Source of the DNA: Chryseobacterium lathyri
Lineage (GTDB): Bacteria > Bacteroidota > Bacteroidia > Flavobacteriales > Weeksellaceae
DNA length: 64,000 nt
Reading direction: 5' to 3'
Assembly: GCF_030812195.1 (NCBI RefSeq)
Contig: NZ_JAUSSF010000002.1
Location: forward strand, 806,001 to 870,000
This document shows, piece after piece, positions 7,115-17,624 of the stretch; position 1 is the stretch's first letter, and each line of letters opens with the position of its first letter. The position numbers were made by a program, and so were the translations under genes. Under the pieces are notes generated by a model. It was not told the DNA's origin and made no database searches. It was given only the letters and a program-made list of their open reading frames with translations.

Positions 7115-8326
7115 TTAGGCAATTTTTACCGGCTTCTTTTTTCTTCTTCCCCACCAGATCATAAATCCGGTGACAGGTAAGGATGCACACAGAAGGCTGA
7201 CAATAAATGCAATGATCTTTGTAGGAAGCCCTAAAATAGCCCCTACATGAATATCATAGTTGGCAGCTACTGCTTTTTCTCCGAAGTTTTTGTCCTTCGG
7301 ATCGTGGGTATGAAGCAGTTCCCCCGAGTTTTCATCAAAGATCAGGCTGCTGTTTTTGTGATAAGAATATGAAAGGTGCTTTACAAAAACTTCAAAATTA
7401 GGATGCTCGTGGTCATCCATATGCTCATGGCCAAGGTCAATGGCAAAACCGAAAGCATCAGGATATTTTTGCTGTACAGTATTAATGACCTTATCGAGCG
7501 TTCCTTCAGTTCGTAGTTCTATAGGAGCCTTGGTTTTAATATGGGAGAAGTCCGGATATTTTGTTTCCCCGCCGGAGAATATCACGTAGATCATGGCCTG
7601 TACAACAAAAAAGGCATAAAAGAGTCCTGTAATTGCGAAGATCAAAGCGAAGATGGAGGAATAAAAACCAAGCACATTATGAAGGTCATAATTCTTTCTT
7701 TTCCAGCTTTTTATATTCTTCCATCTAAAAGAAAAACGTTGCTTTCTGGCTGCTTTATTTTTAGGCCACCAGAGAACGATTCCGGTAATAAGCATCATGA
7801 TAAATATGATAACAGGAATTCCCACTACATAGGTTCCCCAATCCTGCTTCAATAAAAAGCTCCAGTGGATCATTTTTACAATGTTGAAAAATCCGTTCTT
7901 TTCATCATATGTTCTGAGGACTTTTCCCGTATAAGGATTTACATAAGCTGCTTTATAGATAGGAAACTCATCAAAATAATTCCAGGCATCCGTATTATGC
8001 TCATACCAATAAAACATGTACGACATTTTTTTATCGATCGGAACATTCACCCAATGGATGGGATATTTTTCTTTTACCTGTTCGGCAACAGATTTTTCCA
8101 TTATTCTGATAGGAAGAACCTGCTTTTGTGCTATATTCTGCTCGTTGTGGTAGATCACATCCTTTCTGGTGATGTTTTCTATTTCATCTTTGAAAACATA
8201 AAGCGCTCCTGTAATGGATATAATAAAGATCAGAAAGCCAATTCCCAGACCAAACCAAAGGTGCAGCTTGGCTGACCATTTCTTGAAAAAGCCCGGTTTT
8301 TTCTTATGATGATGTTTTCTCTTCAT
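7115..8326 (-). CDS. PepSY-domain membrane protein, probable siderophore-linked reductase partner
   Basis: It is 403 aa from the ATG at 8326, a start supported by its paralogue at 10495-11691 beginning the same way (MKKKHHYKKKP). A positively charged N-terminus precedes four hydrophobic helices: about 25-47, VVGIPVIIFIMMLITGIV near 170, a third near 225-250, and IIAFIVSLLCASLPVTGF near the end. The periplasmic loops hold PepSY-like segments. In the PiuB/FoxB family such proteins work beside TonB receptors in release or reduction of iron from siderophores. It follows the receptor gene by 51 nt. Confidence 0.85.
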   Translation of the reverse strand: MKRKHHHKKKPGFFKKWSAKLHLWFGLGIGFLIFIISITGALYVFKDEIENITRKDVIYHNEQNIAQKQVLPIRIMEKSVAEQVKEKYPIHWVNVPIDKKMSYMFYWYEHNTDAWNYFDEFPIYKAAYVNPYTGKVLRTYDEKNGFFNIVKMIHWSFLLKQDWGTYVVGIPVIIFIMMLITGIVLWWPKNKAARKQRFSFRWKNIKSWKRKNYDLHNVLGFYSSIFALIFAITGLFYAFFVVQAMIYVIFSGGETKYPDFSHIKTKAPIELRTEGTLDKVINTVQQKYPDAFGFAIDLGHEHMDDHEHPNFEVFVKHLSYSYHKNSSLIFDENSGELLHTHDPKDKNFGEKAVAANYDIHVGAILGLPTKIIAFIVSLLCASLPVTGFMIWWGRRKKKPVKIA

Positions 8327-8377
8327 ATTGCAGTTCAAAGTATCGCAAAGATAAGTTTATCTTTTTATTTAGTTTAA

Positions 8378-10495
8378 TTAAAATTTATATTCAAGCATCA
8401 GGGTGCCTCTTCTCCCCAGTGAATTCACAAATTCGCTGTCACGAGCAGACCACCATGCAATGGCAGGCTGATACATTTTGTTGAACAAATTTTCAATACC
8501 TAAAGAAACTCTCCAGTTTTTATTGATTTCGTAGCTTGATTTAAAATTAAAAACGGTGTATTCAGGAACGTGGCCTTCTCCGTATACGAATAATCCGGTT
8601 TTTGCATTAGGTTGAAACCTGTCCTGCTCAAAGGCATGCAGCATATCAAAACCAATGGATAAGGCCTGTATAGGTCTTGCCTGAATGTAAGCAAGTACCT
8701 TAGGCGCAGAAATCCGGCTGTTATTGATTTTTGCAGAATAATCTCCATCATCTTTAATAGACGTAATCCCTTCCATCCAGCTATAGCTTCCTCCGAAACT
8801 GATCCATTTTGCAGGGGTAAAATGCAGGAATCCTTCCACACCGTAAACAATCTCCGGTGACCTTTGTATGGTTAAAGCCCTGTCTGCGCTCTGTACAAAG
8901 GAAGCTCCTAATTTTGATGTGCTTACATAAGAGGTGATTTCATAGTTGACCCATTTTGAGATCTGTCCTGTGGCACCCAGCTCATAATTGTTAACAATGA
9001 TGGGCTTGGTTTCAAGATTTTGAATGGTTCCCTGTGTAGATGTTCTTAAGATCCTTCCCAGCTCGTTGATAGAGTAGGACTGGGAAAAGCTTCCGAACAG
9101 GTTAATGAAAGGCTCAATATTATAACGCACCCCTAAATTGGCCACCAATGCATTATATTTTAATTTTCCGCCGGTAACAAAAATACTTGTTGTGAAAGTT
9201 CCATCACTTTTTACGGAAGAGAGGGTATTAAAGTCTCCTACTTTAACGGTCATGTTTTCGTAGCGAAGTCCACCTTTAATGGTTAATTTTTTCAGTAAAT
9301 CGATTTTAACCAGCACAAAAGGGGCCAGGTTAGTCATATTCATGTCTGGTGTCCAGTAACGCCCGTCCTCAAGCTTCTGAACGGTCTGGTCATTAAGGAT
9401 ATCCATTCCGTACATCACTTCAGCCTGTGAATTTTGAGCGTTCCAAAGCTTCGTATCAAAGTTGAATCTGGCGCCGTATTTTTTGGAAATCACATTGGAC
9501 TGCCCTCCTCCGAAAAATGTATCGCTGTATCCGTATACCGTCTTGAAATCCTGCATATAAGCATTGAAATTCAATGAAGTGGTTCCTCCAAAAAGATTCT
9601 GGTTATCATAATTAACCCTGAAATTGTGGTTTTTTGGTGTTCCTTGAGGAGTGGTTTCAAGGTTTTTTCCTACGCCCTCACCAATGGTTGGTTTAAAACC
9701 GTATTTTCCGGTTACCAGTCCTAAGCTAAGATCAGATCTGGAAGAATATCCAATGTAAGAAGCTTCAATTCTCTGATCATTATTGATATTATACCCTACT
9801 TTAAGCATTCCGTTATAGTTATCCATTTTTGCGGGGCTGTAGGTTGGGGTAAGGTTTACTCCGTCAGCATCTTTCATATAGCCGGTTCTTTCATAAGCAA
9901 GGGAGAAAACATAGTCAAATTTATTCACCTTTCCGGATAGCAGCTGACTGGCCCTTACTCCTAAGGTTCCTCCATAGGTCTGGCCAGTAAAACCAACCTG
10001 GGTAAGTCCTGAAATATTTTTATCGGATTTACTTCTTCTGGTGATATAATTGATGATTCCGCCATCTGCTCCGTTTCCGTAGATAGAAGATGCTCCTTTG
10101 ATCACTTCAATTCTTTCAATAACAGAAGGATCGATGCTTCTGATGTCCCTTGCCCCATTTCTAAGTGGGGTAGATTGAGGAATGCCATCGATAAGGACAA
10201 GAACCTGACGGCCTCTTAAAGTCTGACCTGTATTGGAGGTTTGTCCGGAATTGGTTCCTAAGCTGGGAACCGTATACTGAAGAATGCTGGTGATATCGGA
10301 ATTGACGGTAAGCTGAGACTGGATCTGCTTTTCTGCAACAATCGTTACTGAGCTTGGTATTTCTTTAATGTTTTCTTTTTTTCTGGAAGCAGTCATCACG
10401 ACTTCATCCACATTGTTGGTCTGCAGGCTGTCTTTAACCTGTGCAAAAACAGTTGCCGACCCTAAACATGCGGCTGATAAAAGCACTTTTTTCAT
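8378..10495 (-). CDS. TonB-dependent outer-membrane receptor (ferric-siderophore type)
   Basis: The protein is 705 aa from the ATG at 10495, with signal peptide KKVLLSAACLGSATVFAQ. A plug domain follows: VDEVVMTASRKKENIKEIP, then LRGRQVLVLIDGIP, then IERIEVIKGASSIYGNGADGGIINYITR. The beta-barrel ends in ...RRGTLMLEYKF, with the terminal aromatic residue expected for Bam recognition. The start overlaps the stop of the upstream PepSY gene as TAATG, which implies translational coupling. With the gene at 7115 it makes one receptor/PepSY pair in a four-gene series. The ligand is inferred to be a ferric siderophore and is not proven. Confidence 0.93.
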   Translation of the reverse strand: MKKVLLSAACLGSATVFAQVKDSLQTNNVDEVVMTASRKKENIKEIPSSVTIVAEKQIQSQLTVNSDITSILQYTVPSLGTNSGQTSNTGQTLRGRQVLVLIDGIPQSTPLRNGARDIRSIDPSVIERIEVIKGASSIYGNGADGGIINYITRRSKSDKNISGLTQVGFTGQTYGGTLGVRASQLLSGKVNKFDYVFSLAYERTGYMKDADGVNLTPTYSPAKMDNYNGMLKVGYNINNDQRIEASYIGYSSRSDLSLGLVTGKYGFKPTIGEGVGKNLETTPQGTPKNHNFRVNYDNQNLFGGTTSLNFNAYMQDFKTVYGYSDTFFGGGQSNVISKKYGARFNFDTKLWNAQNSQAEVMYGMDILNDQTVQKLEDGRYWTPDMNMTNLAPFVLVKIDLLKKLTIKGGLRYENMTVKVGDFNTLSSVKSDGTFTTSIFVTGGKLKYNALVANLGVRYNIEPFINLFGSFSQSYSINELGRILRTSTQGTIQNLETKPIIVNNYELGATGQISKWVNYEITSYVSTSKLGASFVQSADRALTIQRSPEIVYGVEGFLHFTPAKWISFGGSYSWMEGITSIKDDGDYSAKINNSRISAPKVLAYIQARPIQALSIGFDMLHAFEQDRFQPNAKTGLFVYGEGHVPEYTVFNFKSSYEINKNWRVSLGIENLFNKMYQPAIAWWSARDSEFVNSLGRRGTLMLEYKF

Positions 10496-11691
10496 TATAT
10501 TTTCTTTCCTTGTTTTTTTTGTTTCCCCCACCATACTAAAAAGCCGGTAACAGGGAGTGATGTGCAGATGAGGCCTGTAATAAACCAGAGAATTTTCCCG
10601 AACAGCCCAAAATAGGATCCTGTATGGATATCATAGTTGGCATTGGCATATTTTTCTGCATTGCTCAGTTTCTGATGAGGTTTGTCTGCCAGAAGTTTCC
10701 CTGAATATTTGTCAAAAACCAGCGTATTTCTTTCACTGTACCGCCCTTCTTGTCCATATATGGTAACCGGAATGTTCTTTAATTCTTTCCCTTTCTTGTT
10801 TTTTCCGTTTAAGGGAATTCTGAAACTGGAAGAGGTAGGATAAAGCTTTCTGGTTTCCTGAGCGGTAAGATCAAAAACTGAAGTATTTTTTATCATCAGA
10901 GAATCCGGAGATTTGATTTCCTTCTCTTTTGGCAATTCTAAAGAGCCGGAAAGTGCAAGATTGAAGGTGTTTTTTACATACGGATAGGCAAAGTAAATTC
11001 CTGTAATACTCATCAGCAGTGCCAGGAATGAAGCATAAAACCCCAATACATTATGAAGATCATAATTTTTACGTTTCCAGGTCTTCACATTTTCCCAGCT
11101 GAACCAGAAGCGTCCTTTTCTTGCTTTTTTGTTCTTTGGCCACCATAAAATAATTCCTGTAATCAGCATGAAGATAAACAGTACGGTAGGAATTCCTACC
11201 ACATATTTCCCCCAATCTGATTTTAATAATAAACTCCAGTGAATGGCTTTTAAAATTGGGAAAAGGTCATATTTTTCATTGTAAACAGCTAAAATTTTCC
11301 CGCTGTACTGATCTACATACACCAGCTTATTGATCTTCACCTCTTCAAAATAATTCCAGCCTTTTTTGTTCTTTTCGTAATAGGAGAAACGGTAGGATTT
11401 ATTTTTATCTAAAGGAATTTCCACAGCATTCAAAGGATACTTTTCATTAAGTTCCAAACTGACCTTTTCTTTCAGAATAGCTATAGAAAGTGGAGTTTCC
11501 GTAGCTTTTTGTACATATATGGCTTCTTTCCGTAGACTGCTTTGTATTTCATCTTTAAAAACGTATAAAGTCCCGGTAAGTGAAACAATGAAAACAATAA
11601 TACCAACGGATAAGCCAAACCACAAATGCAGTTTGGCAGACCATTTCTTTGTAAAAGAAGGTTTCTTTTTATAATGATGCTTCTTTTTCAT
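10495..11691 (-). CDS. PepSY-domain membrane protein, paralogue of the 7115 gene
   Basis: This 398-aa protein has the same design as the gene at 7115: MKKKHHYKKKPSFTKKWSAK, four membrane helices, and near-identical blocks such as KRKNYDLHNVLGFY and the C-terminal SLPVTGFLVWWGK. It probably acts with the TonB receptor encoded upstream (11738-13903) or downstream (8378-10495). Its stop codon overlaps the next start as TAATG. The two PepSY copies and two receptors suggest an old tandem duplication of a receptor-PepSY unit. Confidence 0.85.
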   Translation of the reverse strand: MKKKHHYKKKPSFTKKWSAKLHLWFGLSVGIIVFIVSLTGTLYVFKDEIQSSLRKEAIYVQKATETPLSIAILKEKVSLELNEKYPLNAVEIPLDKNKSYRFSYYEKNKKGWNYFEEVKINKLVYVDQYSGKILAVYNEKYDLFPILKAIHWSLLLKSDWGKYVVGIPTVLFIFMLITGIILWWPKNKKARKGRFWFSWENVKTWKRKNYDLHNVLGFYASFLALLMSITGIYFAYPYVKNTFNLALSGSLELPKEKEIKSPDSLMIKNTSVFDLTAQETRKLYPTSSSFRIPLNGKNKKGKELKNIPVTIYGQEGRYSERNTLVFDKYSGKLLADKPHQKLSNAEKYANANYDIHTGSYFGLFGKILWFITGLICTSLPVTGFLVWWGKQKKQGKKI

Positions 11692-11737
11692 TAAATAAAC
11701 TGTTCCTGAAACTCAGGAATAGTGAGTATGTGGTTGA

Positions 11738-13903
11738 TTAAAATTTATAAGCAATTGTCCCTAAGAAGTTTGCCAGTTTTTGAGGATTCGCTGTGGAATA
11801 TCCTGTCCAATAATGTTCATTCGTGAAGTTATCAACTTTAACTCCGATTCTGAATCTCTTGGCATCGTAAAACGCATTGGCATTCAAAACGAAATATTTT
11901 GGTAAAATGAAATCTCCTGTTACATTATTGTCACTAGCATAATTTCCACCAAATCCGAATCCCAGACCTTTTACTTTTCCATCAACAAATTGATAAGCCA
12001 AGTTGAAATTTGCATTCCAAAACGAACCCGCCGTAGTTGGTCTTGTGTCTGTAGATTCATCAACAGTATCGTTGTAGGCCAAACCTCCTACTAAAGAGAA
12101 ACCTTTTACTAGATATGCATTAACTTCCAGCTCGAAGCCTTTGCTGAGTGTAGAAGCGGCTTGTTTTTGAACCACAGCAAAAGCTGCAGTATATTCTCCG
12201 GTGTTAAGCAGTTGATTTTTCACTTTGATGTTGTAGTATGAAATCGTTGCGTTGAATCTGTTTTTAAATAAACTTGCTTTGAAACCTCCTTCAAACTGGT
12301 TTCCTCTTTCAGGGTCTGATAAAGCCATATCTCCTGCAACATTATAAGTATAATATCCGTTGGATTTGAAGGAATTCTGGTAATTTCCGAAAACAGAGAA
12401 TTTCTCAGGAACGATTTCGTAAACAATTCCTGCTTTTGGAGAAAATGCAGATTGATTAAATGCCGGATTGAATGTCGGTTTCGAATATGGCCCAATCATT
12501 CCGCCCAAATAATCGTTATTTTCATAACGAAGCCCTGCCATAATGTGCAGGTTGGCAATCGGAGTAAATAAGTTGGAAACATATCCAGAATAGGTATTCA
12601 AGTCGCTCAAATAATCGTAGGTTGAAAATTTATTTGTATCAGCATAAAGCGCAGTCAAAGCAGTGGCATTCATTCCGGAATAATCCGCACCTGAAGGCGC
12701 AACAATATCGAAGTAAGTGTTCAAATATTTGTAACGCAACCTTTCCGTTGTTCTCATATAATCAAAACCAACAACCGTTTTGTTTTTCATTCCATTTGAA
12801 AAATCATAATTAAGATTAAAGTTTTGTTGGATCTGAAACCAGGATTTTTTACTTTTATTTGTAGATTGGTCAGCTCTTTTTACCCAATAAGAAGAAGATG
12901 CATTGTCGTAAGAAATCGAAAAATACGGATTGTAACCGTCTGAATAAGAATCGGAATTATTAATGTAAGTATTTGAGGTGATATTATCGTTGATTTTCCA
13001 TTTCACGTTTCCAAAAATATTGGAGTTTCTTGCAGTCATGTATAAATCATTCCCGGTGTAAGATTCTTTATAATCGAGGCCTGCCGCCTTTTCCAAATCT
13101 TTCATATTATTAATTTCGTTCAAAGTTTTCGGTGAAAGATAGAAGTAATAAGGATTCGCCGCTACTCGGTTCTGGAATAATTCATAATCTACATTCAGCT
13201 GAACTTTGTCGGAAACATTCCAGGTCAAACTCGGAGCAAATGTTGTATATTGATTTCCTGCATTGGTTTTCGTGAAATTTCCTTCGTTTGTATAAGCTGT
13301 ATTTACACGGAAAAGCAAGTTTTTTGTAATCGGAGCGTTAATATCTGCAGTTGCTCTGTAAGTATTGTAACTTCCTGCAGACGCTGAGACTGCACCAATG
13401 AAATTTTGCTGAGGTTTTTTGGTCACCCTGTTAATAAGCCCTCCGTAAGAAGCTACTGTACTTCCGTAAAGTGTTCCGACAGGACCTTTTAGAAATTCCA
13501 ATGTTTCCACATTTATTGCATCAATTGTAGACGTAACGGGAGCAACCAAACCATTTCTTGTAGAAGCTTGTGAAGGAAAACCTCTCAAAACGAAGAAGGA
13601 TCCACCGTCTCCGGCTCTTCCTGTGGGATTCCACATTTTCTGCAAACCGGTTACGTTCCTGTAAGCATCATCAACAGTAAAAATGTTTTCATTTTCCAAA
13701 ATCCCTTTATCAATAGAAGAATAGACTTGCGGATTTTCTATGAATTTCACCGGCATTTTGTTGGAGGATTCAGTATCGAGTTTTTTCACCATTTTATTGA
13801 TGATAACTTCTTCAATATTTTTAGAATTTGTAGAATCTTTTTTCTCTTGTGCAAACGTTAGCATAGAACCCAACATTGAGGCGCAGATCAGTACATTTTT
13901 CAT
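11738..13903 (-). CDS. TonB-dependent siderophore receptor
   Basis: This 721-aa protein has a signal peptide (KNVLICASMLGSMLTFAQ). Its plug resembles the FpvA/FhuA-type siderophore receptors: DDAYRNVTGLQKMW, FVLRGFPSQ, and VETLEFLKGPVGTLYGS followed by GGLINRVTKKP. The C-terminal barrel contains GRGNQFEGGFKAS and ends in ...FLGTIAYKF. It is the first gene of the receptor/PepSY/receptor/PepSY series. A TATATTTG promoter box and an AT-rich partial palindrome lie just upstream. Confidence 0.93.
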   Translation of the reverse strand: MKNVLICASMLGSMLTFAQEKKDSTNSKNIEEVIINKMVKKLDTESSNKMPVKFIENPQVYSSIDKGILENENIFTVDDAYRNVTGLQKMWNPTGRAGDGGSFFVLRGFPSQASTRNGLVAPVTSTIDAINVETLEFLKGPVGTLYGSTVASYGGLINRVTKKPQQNFIGAVSASAGSYNTYRATADINAPITKNLLFRVNTAYTNEGNFTKTNAGNQYTTFAPSLTWNVSDKVQLNVDYELFQNRVAANPYYFYLSPKTLNEINNMKDLEKAAGLDYKESYTGNDLYMTARNSNIFGNVKWKINDNITSNTYINNSDSYSDGYNPYFSISYDNASSSYWVKRADQSTNKSKKSWFQIQQNFNLNYDFSNGMKNKTVVGFDYMRTTERLRYKYLNTYFDIVAPSGADYSGMNATALTALYADTNKFSTYDYLSDLNTYSGYVSNLFTPIANLHIMAGLRYENNDYLGGMIGPYSKPTFNPAFNQSAFSPKAGIVYEIVPEKFSVFGNYQNSFKSNGYYTYNVAGDMALSDPERGNQFEGGFKASLFKNRFNATISYYNIKVKNQLLNTGEYTAAFAVVQKQAASTLSKGFELEVNAYLVKGFSLVGGLAYNDTVDESTDTRPTTAGSFWNANFNLAYQFVDGKVKGLGFGFGGNYASDNNVTGDFILPKYFVLNANAFYDAKRFRIGVKVDNFTNEHYWTGYSTANPQKLANFLGTIAYKF

Positions 13904-13922
13904 GAATAAGTCAAATTTTCTG

Positions 13923-13956
13923 CAAATATATTGTTTTTAATTGTTCTAAATAAATA
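13923..13956 (-). promoter_or_regulatory. Promoter of the siderophore receptor series, possible iron box
   Basis: On the minus strand TATATTTG (13923-13930) matches the Bacteroidota -7 box, 20 nt before the start codon. Immediately upstream, TTTAGAACAATTAAAAA is an imperfect inverted repeat of the kind seen at iron-responsive promoters. Control by Fur is inference from the position and the gene product; the repeat itself is weak. Confidence 0.4.
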
Positions 13957-13999
13957 ATCGAATTGATATTTGTCATAAAATTATTAGGTGTTGAATAAC

Positions 14000-14036
14000 A
14001 AAACCCCGCTTCAGGCATTGCTGAAGCGGGGTTTTT
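14000..14036. terminator. Strong terminator downstream of secA
   Basis: AACCCCGCTTCAG and CTGAAGCGGGGTT form a 13-bp stem with a short loop and T runs. It lies 23 nt beyond the secA stop. It also separates secA from the promoter of the receptor gene at 13903. Confidence 0.9.
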
Positions 14037-14058
14037 ATGAGATTTTATTATTGAATTC

Positions 14059-17000
14059 TTAAGCCGGGATTTCTCCTTTGTATAAGAATGAAATAATTTC
14101 TTTGTTCATTTTGTCTACCATTTCACTGAATAAGTGGAAGGATTCCTGTTTGTAAATTACCAATGGATCTTTCTGTTCGTAAACAGCTCCCTGCGAAGAT
14201 CTTCGTAGGTCATCCATCTCACGAAGATGGAGTTTCCAGTTTTCATCGATGATCGATAAAGTGATATTCTTTTCAAAATCATTGATAAGGCTTTCACACT
14301 GAGTTTCATAAGCTTCTTTAAGATCGGCAACAATTGTCATTGTCTTGTGTCCGTCTGTGAAAGGAACCTGAATCATTTTGAACATAGAACCCTGGTTTTG
14401 ATATACATTCTCAATGATAGGGAATGATTTCTCTTTCAGTAAGTTCAGTTTCATTTTATAATCCTCCTGAGCGGCTTTGAAAAGAAGGTCTGTTAATTCC
14501 GGAACCTGCTTACTTTTGAAATCATTTTCAGAAACAGGAGATTCCATAGTGAAGAATTTAATGACATCAAATTCGAAATCTTTATAATTTCCTGTAGCTT
14601 TTCCTTTAGTGACAATTGAATTAGAAACATCAAAGATCATGTTCGTAATGTCATATTTCAAGTGATCCCCGAACAGAGCATTCTTTCTTCTCTTATAGAT
14701 CACGTCACGCTGCTTGTTCATTACGTCATCATATTCAAGAAGTCTCTTTCTGATCCCGAAGTTGTTTTCTTCCACTTTCTTCTGGGCTCTTTCAATAGAC
14801 TTACTGATCATAGAGTGCTGAATGACTTCTCCTTCCTTATGACCCATTCTGTCCATCATTTTCGCGATTCTCTCTGAACCGAATAAACGCATCAGGTTAT
14901 CTTCAAGAGACACATAGAACTGAGAGCTGCCAGGATCTCCCTGACGTCCCGCTCTACCTCTAAGCTGTCTGTCTACACGTCTTGAATCGTGTCTTTCTGT
15001 ACCGATAATGGCTAAACCGCCGGCTTCTTTTACTTCTTTGGTAAGCTTGATATCCGTACCACGACCTGCCATGTTCGTTGCAATCGTTACAACTCCCGGC
15101 TGTCCGGCTCCTGCTACGATCTCAGCTTCTTTTTTGTGAAGTTTCGCGTTCAGTACCTGGTGTGGAATTTTTCTTAATTGAAGCGCCTTAGAAAGCAATT
15201 GAGAGATTTCAACAGAAGTAGTACCTACAAGTACAGGTCTTTTTGCTGCTGTTAATTTTTCAATTTCTTCGATTACGGCGTTATATTTTTCACGATTAGT
15301 TTTGAAAACTAAATCCTGTTTATCATGTCTTAAAATAGGACGGTTCGTAGGAATTACCACAACGTCTAATTTGTAGATCTCCCAAAGTTCTCCCGCCTCT
15401 GTTTCAGCAGTACCTGTCATTCCCGCAAGCTTGTTATACATACGGAAATAGTTTTGAAGCGTTACTGTTGCAAAGGTCTGTGTAGCTGCTTCAATCTTTA
15501 CATTTTCTTTAGCTTCGATGGCCTGGTGAAGACCGTCTGAATAACGTCTTCCTTCCATGATACGGCCTGTCTGCTCGTCAACGATCTTTACTTCGCCGTC
15601 AATTACCACATATTCATCATCTTTTTCGAATAATGTATATGCTTTTAACAGCTGGCTCATTGTGTGTACTCGCTCGGATTTTTCAGCGAATTCAGAGAAA
15701 AGTTTTTCTTTAGCTTCGAATTCTTCTTCTTTGGATAGGTTTTTCGCTTCCACTTCAGCGATTTCCGTCCCGATATCCGGAAGAACGAAGAAATTGTTAT
15801 CTTCATTTCCCTGAGACATGTATTCAACGCCTTTATCTGTAAGATCTACCTGATTGTTCTTTTCTTCGATTACAAAGTAAAGATCTTTATCTACAATCGG
15901 CATATCGCGGTTGTTGTCCTGCATGTACTGCGCTTCAGTTTTCTGAAGCAATGCTCTGTTTCCGCTTTCCGATAAGAATTTAATTAACTGTCTGTTTTTA
16001 GGAAGACCTCTGTAGGCCTGAAGCAATTTGAATCCTCCTTCTTTTGTGTTTCCTGCAGCGATTAATTTTTTCGCTTCATTAAAGATGGCAGAAACTGTTT
16101 TTTTCTGAACTTCAACAATTCTGTCGATAGAAGGCTTAAGAACATCAAATTCCTGTCGGTCTCCCTGAGGAACCGGACCTGAAATAATCAATGGTGTTCT
16201 GGCATCATCTACCAATACAGAGTCAACTTCATCCACAATGGCAAAGTTCAATTCTCTCTGCACAAGCTCTGTAGGCGAAGTTACCATGTTATCTCTCAGA
16301 TAATCGAAACCGAATTCGTTATTCGTTCCGTAGGTAATATCTGAATTATATGCTTTCCTTCTTCCGTCTGAGTTCGGTTGGTGGTTATCGATACAATCGA
16401 TAGACATTCCGTGGAACTGATAAAGAGGTCCCATCCATGCGGAGTCTCTTTTGGCAAGATAGTCGTTTACAGTTACTACGTGAACCCCTCTTTCAGGAAG
16501 TGCATTTAAGTAAATAGGCAATGTTCCTACCAAAGTTTTACCTTCACCGGTTGCCATTTCGGCAATTTTACCGCTGTGAAGAATAACCCCTCCGATAAAC
16601 TGAACATCATAATGGACCATATCCCAAACTACAGGAGTTCCGGCTGCGTCCCATGAGCTTTTCCAGATTGCAGTATCTCCCTGAATTTCCACGAAATCTT
16701 TTCCTGCAGCAGCCAATTGTCTGTCCCAATCAGTTGCTTTCACACGGATGCCTCCGTTCTGGGCCCATCTTCTTGCTGTTTCTTTTACCAGGGCAAAAGC
16801 TTCAGGAAGGATTTGGGCAAGAACTTTCTCTTCAATGTCGTATGATTCTTTTTTCAAAGATTCAATCTTTGAGAAAAGAGCTTCTTTTTCATCTACGTTA
16901 GCTGAATTTTTTACCTGCTCTTTTATCTGTTCTATCTGCGCTGTTATTTTGCTGGTTGAAGATTTTATATTCTCTTTAAATTCAGCAGTTTTTTCTCTCA

Positions 17001-17133
17001 GCCCATCATCAGTTAACTGCTGAATGGCTGGTTCTACAGCTTTGATTTTTGTTACAACTTTTTTTACTTCTTTTAGGTCCTGCGCTTTTTTGTCTCCCAA
17101 AAACCCTTTAAGAACTTTGTTTAAAAAACTCAT
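14059..17133 (-). CDS. secA: Preprotein translocase ATPase SecA
   Basis: This 1024-aa motor drives Sec-dependent export at the inner membrane. The Walker A motif is [14 protein letters not shown]. Walker B and the DEAD-like block read [19 protein letters not shown]. The helicase motif [14 protein letters not shown] and the arginine finger region [15 protein letters not shown] are intact. A scaffold/wing region of large Bacteroidota size follows. The C-terminus ends [12 protein letters not shown], so the Cys-rich SecB/zinc tail of Proteobacterial SecA is absent. It is preceded by a DUF2795 gene 128 nt upstream. Confidence 0.97.
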   Translation of the reverse strand: MSFLNKVLKGFLGDKKAQDLKEVKKVVTKIKAVEPAIQQLTDDGLREKTAEFKENIKSSTSKITAQIEQIKEQVKNSANVDEKEALFSKIESLKKESYDIEEKVLAQILPEAFALVKETARRWAQNGGIRVKATDWDRQLAAAGKDFVEIQGDTAIWKSSWDAAGTPVVWDMVHYDVQFIGGVILHSGKIAEMATGEGKTLVGTLPIYLNALPERGVHVVTVNDYLAKRDSAWMGPLYQFHGMSIDCIDNHQPNSDGRRKAYNSDITYGTNNEFGFDYLRDNMVTSPTELVQRELNFAIVDEVDSVLVDDARTPLIISGPVPQGDRQEFDVLKPSIDRIVEVQKKTVSAIFNEAKKLIAAGNTKEGGFKLLQAYRGLPKNRQLIKFLSESGNRALLQKTEAQYMQDNNRDMPIVDKDLYFVIEEKNNQVDLTDKGVEYMSQGNEDNNFFVLPDIGTEIAEVEAKNLSKEEEFEAKEKLFSEFAEKSERVHTMSQLLKAYTLFEKDDEYVVIDGEVKIVDEQTGRIMEGRRYSDGLHQAIEAKENVKIEAATQTFATVTLQNYFRMYNKLAGMTGTAETEAGELWEIYKLDVVVIPTNRPILRHDKQDLVFKTNREKYNAVIEEIEKLTAAKRPVLVGTTSVEISQLLSKALQLRKIPHQVLNAKLHKKEAEIVAGAGQPGVVTIATNMAGRGTDIKLTKEVKEAGGLAIIGTERHDSRRVDRQLRGRAGRQGDPGSSQFYVSLEDNLMRLFGSERIAKMMDRMGHKEGEVIQHSMISKSIERAQKKVEENNFGIRKRLLEYDDVMNKQRDVIYKRRKNALFGDHLKYDITNMIFDVSNSIVTKGKATGNYKDFEFDVIKFFTMESPVSENDFKSKQVPELTDLLFKAAQEDYKMKLNLLKEKSFPIIENVYQNQGSMFKMIQVPFTDGHKTMTIVADLKEAYETQCESLINDFEKNITLSIIDENWKLHLREMDDLRRSSQGAVYEQKDPLVIYKQESFHLFSEMVDKMNKEIISFLYKGEIPA

Positions 17134-17261
17134 AAATTTTTTGCTTTATGCTTAAATCAATATGCTTTAAGCGTTTTACTGACACGCTTATCGTGTAAAT
17201 GTTACATATAAAAAAGGACAAAAAAGCTCTAAGCATATTGCTCAAAGCTTAATTGCTTTCA

Positions 17262-17483
17262 TTAATATTCGTCTTCGTTCCAAAGGAAATCCTCGTCGGT
17301 AGGATAATCACTCCAAACCTCTTCGATAGATTCATAGATCTCTCCTTCGTCTTCAATTGCCTGAAGGTTTTCAACTACTTCCATTGGTGCACCAGTTCTG
17401 ATTGCATAGTCAATAAGCTCTGCTTTTGTCATTGGCCAAGGTGCGTCACTTAGGTATGAGGCTAATTCTAATGTCCAGTACAT
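17262..17483 (-). CDS. DUF2795 family small protein
   Basis: This 73-aa acidic protein matches DUF2795: WTLELASYLSDAPWPMTKAELIDYAIR, followed by an acidic tail. Its function is unknown. It lies just upstream of secA in the same direction. The 128-nt gap contains a short ACACG/CGTGT hairpin and the widely spaced inverted repeat AATATGCTT/AAGCATATT, so co-transcription with secA is possible but unproven. Confidence 0.8.
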   Translation of the reverse strand: MYWTLELASYLSDAPWPMTKAELIDYAIRTGAPMEVVENLQAIEDEGEIYESIEEVWSDYPTDEDFLWNEDEY

Positions 17484-17624
17484 AATTTTCTGATTTTTTG
17501 CAAAAGTATAAAATTAGCTTATATTATACGCTTTTTTATACTTGATTTTCAATTCTTTTTGATTAATTTTTATTCATTGGCCGTCATAGACTGCATTACA
17601 GCTGTGTCAGCAAGTTACATGATG

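Noticed and set aside
8500..8850. Minus-strand frame of 116 codons inside the TonB receptor
   Set aside because: Different reading frame of the receptor gene, no start signal, no family.
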